Below, one piece after another: positions 60,236-64,000 of a stretch of 64,000 bases of DNA; the first letter of the stretch is position 1, and the number at the start of each line of letters is the position of its first letter. Source of the stretch: an uncultured Tateyamaria sp. (GTDB lineage: Bacteria; Pseudomonadota; Alphaproteobacteria; Rhodobacterales; Rhodobacteraceae); the NCBI RefSeq assembly GCF_947494755.1, contig NZ_CANLVZ010000011.1:1-64000 (forward strand), read 5' to 3'. A program made the translations under genes and the position numbers. Under the pieces are notes generated by a model. The model saw only the letters and a program-made list of their open reading frames with translations. It did not search any database and had not been told where the DNA came from.

Positions 60236-61975
60236 TCAGAACTCGAGCTTTTCAGAGTGCAGGGCCAACGGGTCGCGCCCGGTCCTTTTGAGCCACGAAT
60301 AGACCGGCGGAACCCGTTCGGCGAGCGATTCAATAACGACATCGATGAAGCAGGGGCCATCGTGGACCAGAGCCGCGGCAAAGGCCTCTTCAAATTCTTC
60401 CAGCGTTTGTGCGCGCCAAGCCTTCAGGCCAAAGGATTCCGCGATGCGCGCGGCATTGGCTTGGGTGAAATCCACCGAATAGCAGTCATTAGCCCCTCGG
60501 CCCTGCATGCGATGCAATCCCTTAATCCAGCCAAAGCACCCGTTGTTGAATTGGATAAGTTTGGCTGGGCACTTGAGCCGTACCAGGGTTTCCAGCTCGC
60601 CTACGCTCATGTTGAACGAGCCATCCCCAAACAGCCCGATCGTGGTCTTGTCAGGCTCTGCTTTCCATGCGCCGACCACAGCCGGAATGGCATAGCCCAA
60701 TCCCCCATAAGCGCGCGGGATGATGAACGTACTTTCGGTGTCACCCATGCGCAGGAACCGCGTCATATAAGGTGTCGGCGTGCCAGCATCAGACAGAATA
60801 TTCACCGGATGGCGCAACAGTTTCGAGAATGCCCGCACAACCGGTTCCGGCCGCAGCGGCAATTCGACATCGTGGAATAACGGCTCTGCCCCTTGCCAGA
60901 ATTCATCCCGATAGCCGTTCAACGTGTTGACCCATGTGTTGTCTTTGGCGGGTTTCTTTTCTGCGGCTGTGACCAGCGCCTCGAGGACCAGCCGCACATC
61001 GCCAGCCAGCGACAACGTGTTTTCGGTCATATTGGCCAGCACCTGCGGATCAATGTCGACCTGCGCCACTTTGCGGTCCGGGTTTTTCGATGGAAATGTC
61101 CATCCGATAGAGACAACCGATCCGACCTTGGAGCCGAGGTAGATCAGAAGGTCGGCCTCCTCGACAGCCATGTTCGCATGAGGATGATAGCCATTGTCGC
61201 CAATCACGCCGATGGCCAGCGGATGATCATCCGGCATCGTGCTTTGGCCGGTGATCGTCGTCACGACGGGCACATTCATGTGTTCAGCAAACCGCTGCAA
61301 AGCAGCGCGCGCACGCGACCGATTGGCTCCGCCTCCTGCGACCAGCAAGGGGCGCTCCGCCTGTTCGATCATGTCCAGCAACACATCCACTTTGCCGGGC
61401 TCCGACATGGTCGGATAGGCGGGAAAGACCTTGCATTCCTCCTCGGCGTGAAGAGAAAATTCGCCGTCGGGCACCTCAGCCTTGAGCATGTCCTCGGGGA
61501 TGACCAGATGAACGGCACCCGGTTTGCCGGTGGTGGCAGTCCGGAAAGCGCGGCGGATGATTTCAGGGATTTTCTCGGGTGATTTGATCTGGATCGAGGC
61601 TTTGGTGACGGGTTCAAACAGCTTGACGCAATCAAGCTCGGTGATCACGCCACGCCCTTCGCCCGACAATGGCACATCGATCGTCAACAGGATCACAGGC
61701 ACGGAGGACGCATGCGCCTCGGCCACAGGCGGCAGCGAATACATCGCACCGGCACCAGAGGGCGCTTCGAAGACGCCAACCTTGTTAGAGATCCGCGCAT
61801 AGGCATCCGCCATATAGCCAGCGCTGCGTTCATCGCGGCACATCACGTGCTCGATCGTACCAGTGCGGCGTTGCAGGGCGGTATAAAGCGGAACATTCGT
61901 GTCGCCCGGAACACCAAACATGGTCTCCACACCATAGCGTTCCAGCATTTCAACAAGTATATCTGCACCTAGCAT
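60236..61975 (-). CDS. Thiamine diphosphate-binding enzyme, acetolactate synthase-like
   Basis: A 579-residue protein of the acetohydroxyacid synthase/benzoylformate decarboxylase family. The N-terminal Pyr domain holds the catalytic Glu in CRDERSAGYMADAYAR (E49), the middle domain spans about 195-335, and the C-terminal PP domain has GDGSFNMSVGELETLVRL (450-467) with FNNGCFGWIKGL. The true substrate is uncertain; it is not a standard IlvB, as no small subunit follows. It diverges from the ALDH7-type gene and shares a palindromic operator with it, so it should act in the same amino acid pathway. Confidence 0.87.
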   Translation of the reverse strand: MLGADILVEMLERYGVETMFGVPGDTNVPLYTALQRRTGTIEHVMCRDERSAGYMADAYARISNKVGVFEAPSGAGAMYSLPPVAEAHASSVPVILLTIDVPLSGEGRGVITELDCVKLFEPVTKASIQIKSPEKIPEIIRRAFRTATTGKPGAVHLVIPEDMLKAEVPDGEFSLHAEEECKVFPAYPTMSEPGKVDVLLDMIEQAERPLLVAGGGANRSRARAALQRFAEHMNVPVVTTITGQSTMPDDHPLAIGVIGDNGYHPHANMAVEEADLLIYLGSKVGSVVSIGWTFPSKNPDRKVAQVDIDPQVLANMTENTLSLAGDVRLVLEALVTAAEKKPAKDNTWVNTLNGYRDEFWQGAEPLFHDVELPLRPEPVVRAFSKLLRHPVNILSDAGTPTPYMTRFLRMGDTESTFIIPRAYGGLGYAIPAVVGAWKAEPDKTTIGLFGDGSFNMSVGELETLVRLKCPAKLIQFNNGCFGWIKGLHRMQGRGANDCYSVDFTQANAARIAESFGLKAWRAQTLEEFEEAFAAALVHDGPCFIDVVIESLAERVPPVYSWLKRTGRDPLALHSEKLEF

Positions 61976-62131
61976 AACGGTCTCCTTTGCTGCTCAAGCT
62001 AGCTTGCACAAGCCGCCGAAACGCATCCGACGAAATGTCGGATTTCGACAGTTTGCTGGCAATTTACTGGGCCACACCGGGGATGCGGATTGGCAGTGTC
62101 TTGGAAAAGCACAGCAATCCCGGAGACCGAC
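61976..62131. promoter_or_regulatory. Divergent promoter region of the ThDP enzyme and ALDH genes
   Basis: A 156-base gap. AAGGAGA (61981-61987, complement) is the ribosome site of the leftward gene. The central palindrome is listed separately. A second GATTTCGACA directly follows it, perhaps a half-site. CGGAGA at 62121-62126 is the ribosome site for the rightward gene. Confidence 0.5.
62026..62042. promoter_or_regulatory. Palindromic operator shared with TRAP 3
   Basis: TCCGAC-GAAAT-GTCGGA, perfect in its arms and extended by A/T to 19 bp (ATCCGAC...GTCGGAT). On the other strand it reads TCCGAC-ATTTC-GTCGGA, matching the site at 54141-54157 at 16 of 17 positions, spacer included. It lies 51 bases before the ThDP start and 90 before the ALDH start. 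Confidence 0.65.
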
Positions 62132-63634
62132 ATGTCGTTTCAATCTATCCTTTCCGCCTGCGGGCTGACCTTTGATCAGGTGACGGGTGGCACGCTCAAA
62201 GTGACGACGCCGGTCGACGGATCGGTCATTGCCGAAGTGAAAACACACAGCCTGGCAGAGGCACAGGCCGCCATTTCCAAAGCCAAAGTGGCCTTTCAAG
62301 CGTGGCGGCAGGTCCCTGGTCCGCGCCGTGGCGAATTGGTGCGCATTCTGGGCGAAGAGTTGCGGGCCGAGAAAGAAAACCTTGGCAGGCTTGTGACTTT
62401 GGAATGTGGCAAGATCTATCAGGAAGGCCTGGGCGAGGTGCAGGAAATGATCGACATCTGCGATTTCGCAGTTGGTCTGTCGCGCCAGCTTTACGGCTTG
62501 ACCATCGCCTCCGAACGCCCCGGTCACACGATGCGCGAAACATGGCACCCCGCCGGCACATGCGGCGTGATCACCGCGTTCAATTTTCCCGTGGCACCGT
62601 GGTGCTGGAACGCCGCTCTGTCCCTTGTGTGTGGCGATCCCGTGATCGCCAAACCATCCGAGAAAACGCCGCTCACGATGATGGCCGTTCAGGTCATCTG
62701 TGAGCGCGCGATGGCACGGTTCGGCACGGATGCCCCTGACGGTCTGGTCCAGTGCCTGATCGGCGCGCGCGAAATCGGCGAGGCGCTGACGGCCTCACCC
62801 GATGTCGCGATCATTTCGGCAACCGGGTCGGTGCCGATGGGCAAGGCGGTGGCGGCGGATATGTCCAAGCGTCTTGGCAAGACCATTCTGGAACTGGGCG
62901 GAAACAATGCGATGATCGTCGCCCCGTCCGCTGATCTGGAAATGGCGCTTCGGGCCATCGTCTTTTCCGCCGTCGGGACCGCCGGCCAGCGCTGTACGTC
63001 CCTGCGCCGTCTGATCGTGCACGAAGACGTTTATGACCAGTTGGTGCCCCGTCTGATTGCGGCTTACGAAACCCTGCCTATTGGCGATCCGCTTGATGCA
63101 GCAACATTGGTTGGTCCATTGATTGATACCGCTGCGATGATGGCCATGGAGGCTTCCCTGACACAAGCAAAGGCCGAGGGCGGCACGGTCCATGGCGGCG
63201 GTCAGGCCCAGCAAGACACCTATCCGGATGCGGCCTATGTAAAACCGGCGATTGTCGAAATGCCGGGCCAGTCAGCGATCATGCATCACGAAACCTTTGC
63301 GCCCATTCTCTATGCGGTGAAATACACCGACCTGGACGAGGCGATTTCCCTGCAGAACGACGTCCCGCAAGGCCTCTCATCCTGTATCTTCACGACCGAC
63401 ATCCGCGAGGCCGAGACGTTCCTGTCCGCGACAGGGTCGGACTGTGGCATCGCAAACGTCAACATCGGGCCATCGGGTGCCGAAATCGGCGGCGCGTTTG
63501 GTGGCGAAAAGGACACTGGCGGCGGTCGCGAAAGCGGCTCGGACGCGTGGAAGGCCTACATGCGACGCCAGACAAATACCGTGAACTATTCCCGCGAACT
63601 GCCGCTTGCCCAAGGCATCAAGTTCGACATCTGA
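62132..63634 (+). CDS. Aldehyde dehydrogenase, ALDH7 (aminoadipate semialdehyde/P6C dehydrogenase) type
   Basis: A 500-residue NAD(P)+-dependent enzyme. Catalytic residues are Glu254 in LELGGNNA and Cys288 in GQRCTSLRRL. The GQRCTS(L/T)RR pattern, FNFPVAPWCWNAALSLVCGD and PSGAEIGGAFGGEKDTGGGR are typical of ALDH7A1/AmaB. This group oxidises 2-aminoadipate 6-semialdehyde, which is in equilibrium with piperideine-6-carboxylate, to 2-aminoadipate in lysine breakdown. The next gene looks like the dehydrogenase that makes that compound. The ATG at 62132 follows CGGAGA. Confidence 0.9.
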   Translation: MSFQSILSACGLTFDQVTGGTLKVTTPVDGSVIAEVKTHSLAEAQAAISKAKVAFQAWRQVPGPRRGELVRILGEELRAEKENLGRLVTLECGKIYQEGLGEVQEMIDICDFAVGLSRQLYGLTIASERPGHTMRETWHPAGTCGVITAFNFPVAPWCWNAALSLVCGDPVIAKPSEKTPLTMMAVQVICERAMARFGTDAPDGLVQCLIGAREIGEALTASPDVAIISATGSVPMGKAVAADMSKRLGKTILELGGNNAMIVAPSADLEMALRAIVFSAVGTAGQRCTSLRRLIVHEDVYDQLVPRLIAAYETLPIGDPLDAATLVGPLIDTAAMMAMEASLTQAKAEGGTVHGGGQAQQDTYPDAAYVKPAIVEMPGQSAIMHHETFAPILYAVKYTDLDEAISLQNDVPQGLSSCIFTTDIREAETFLSATGSDCGIANVNIGPSGAEIGGAFGGEKDTGGGRESGSDAWKAYMRRQTNTVNYSRELPLAQGIKFDI

Positions 63635-63678
63635 AGGATCGGATGCACGTCAATGCTGTCCACAGGAAATATAAAGTC

Positions 63679-64000
63679 ATGAAGAAAATTGCAGTTTTGG
63701 GTTTGGGAAAAGTCGGCGCGCTTGCCGCCGAGTTGTTGCACGAGTCCGGCTTCGATGTCACCGGAATCGACATGCAGCCATCCGCTGACGCAATGCCATT
63801 TGGCATAAAGGCGCTTAATCTCAACAACACCGGCCAAGTGGCGACGGAATTTGCGGCTCAGGATGCGGTGCTGTCCTGCTTGCCATTCACCCTCAACGCA
63901 GCGCTTGCGCAAATCGCGCATGACGCGGGTATCCACTACTTTGACCTGACCGAAGACGTGCCAACCACCAAGGCGATCATTGCCCTGAGCGAAACGTCGA
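63679..64000 (+). CDS. Saccharopine dehydrogenase-family protein, probably lysine 6-dehydrogenase (partial)
   Basis: The first 107 codons of a gene that runs off the window. It begins MKKIAVLGLGKVGALAAELL, a Rossmann NAD(P) motif, and continues with DAVLSCLPFTLNAALAQIAH and GIHYFDLTEDVPTTKAI. That is the saccharopine dehydrogenase-like pattern (substrate-side SCLPF and YFDLTED). Next to an ALDH7-type enzyme, the likely role is lysine 6-dehydrogenase, giving piperideine-6-carboxylate. Saccharopine dehydrogenase proper cannot be ruled out from this part. AGGAAA (63664-63669) precedes the ATG. Confidence 0.8.
   Translation, partial: MKKIAVLGLGKVGALAAELLHESGFDVTGIDMQPSADAMPFGIKALNLNNTGQVATEFAAQDAVLSCLPFTLNAALAQIAHDAGIHYFDLTEDVPTTKAIIALSETS

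Noticed and set aside
60131-60880. Rightward open frame of 249 codons taken as one gene
   Set aside because: Only its first about 35 codons make sense (racemase remnant); the rest is antisense to the ThDP enzyme.
1-64000. CRISPR array, tRNA, rRNA, insertion sequence or integration site
   Set aside because: I looked for regularly spaced repeats, tRNA-like cloverleaf ends and transposase text on both strands and saw none.

Overview
The window is high-GC DNA from an alphaproteobacterium, most likely a member of the Rhodobacteraceae (Roseobacter group). The signs are three tripartite TRAP transporters, DUF992, DUF3305/DUF3306 and DUF6494/DUF6505 proteins, a nasTS-controlled nitrate assimilation operon and a three-subunit formate dehydrogenase island. 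Genes are packed tightly with many ATGA start/stop overlaps. I see no tRNA, rRNA, insertion sequence, CRISPR array or phage gene. This is an assignment from gene content, not from a marker-gene tree.

Layout. 0-2.2 kb: a visibly more AT-rich polysaccharide edge with a glycosyltransferase that ends early and a frameshifted UDP-GlcNAc 2-epimerase. 2.3-5.7 kb: an alpha-methylacyl-CoA racemase-type CoA-transferase coupled to an FAD monooxygenase, facing an AraC regulator. 5.8-10.6 kb: a DUF992 protein, adenylate kinase, acetyl-CoA synthetase and an alcohol dehydrogenase-like enzyme. 10.8-13.9 kb: TRAP transporter 1. 14.0-15.0 kb: a Tat-exported L,D-transpeptidase and a small secreted protein. 15.2-29.1 kb: nasT-nasS-nrtA-nrtB-nrtCD-nirB-nirD-nasA-(TrpD2-like)-cysG, with a leader terminator between nasS and nrtA that fits NasT antitermination. 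29.1-35.1 kb: an FAD aromatic-type hydroxylase and an aldo/keto reductase, divergent from TRAP transporter 2.

35.1-50.5 kb is the formate dehydrogenase (FDH) island. One strand carries DUF3305, DUF3306, a TorD-like chaperone, a tiny Tat protein, FdhA, FdhB, cytochrome b, a WD40-cytochrome c, a 42-residue membrane peptide and the TupB/TupC tungstate transporter parts. The other strand carries a multi-ferredoxin protein, DUF6494, Mrp, a biotin/lipoate ligase-like protein and DUF6505. No tupA is present. A cytochrome c inside the island has an N-terminal half that looks like a shortened TupA.

50.7-64.0 kb: TRAP transporter 3 with a universal stress protein, then an operon of a fused 2-oxoacid dehydrogenase E1, an acyltransferase-like protein and a DadA-like oxidoreductase. 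After these come a glutaryl-CoA dehydrogenase remnant, an Lrp-type regulator, an Asp/Glu racemase pseudogene, a ThDP enzyme, an ALDH7-type dehydrogenase and the start of a saccharopine/lysine dehydrogenase-like gene. The last two plus the gcdH remnant suggest lysine (aminoadipate) catabolism. A near-identical 17-bp palindrome lies upstream of both TRAP 3 and the ThDP/ALDH divergent pair, which suggests a shared regulator.
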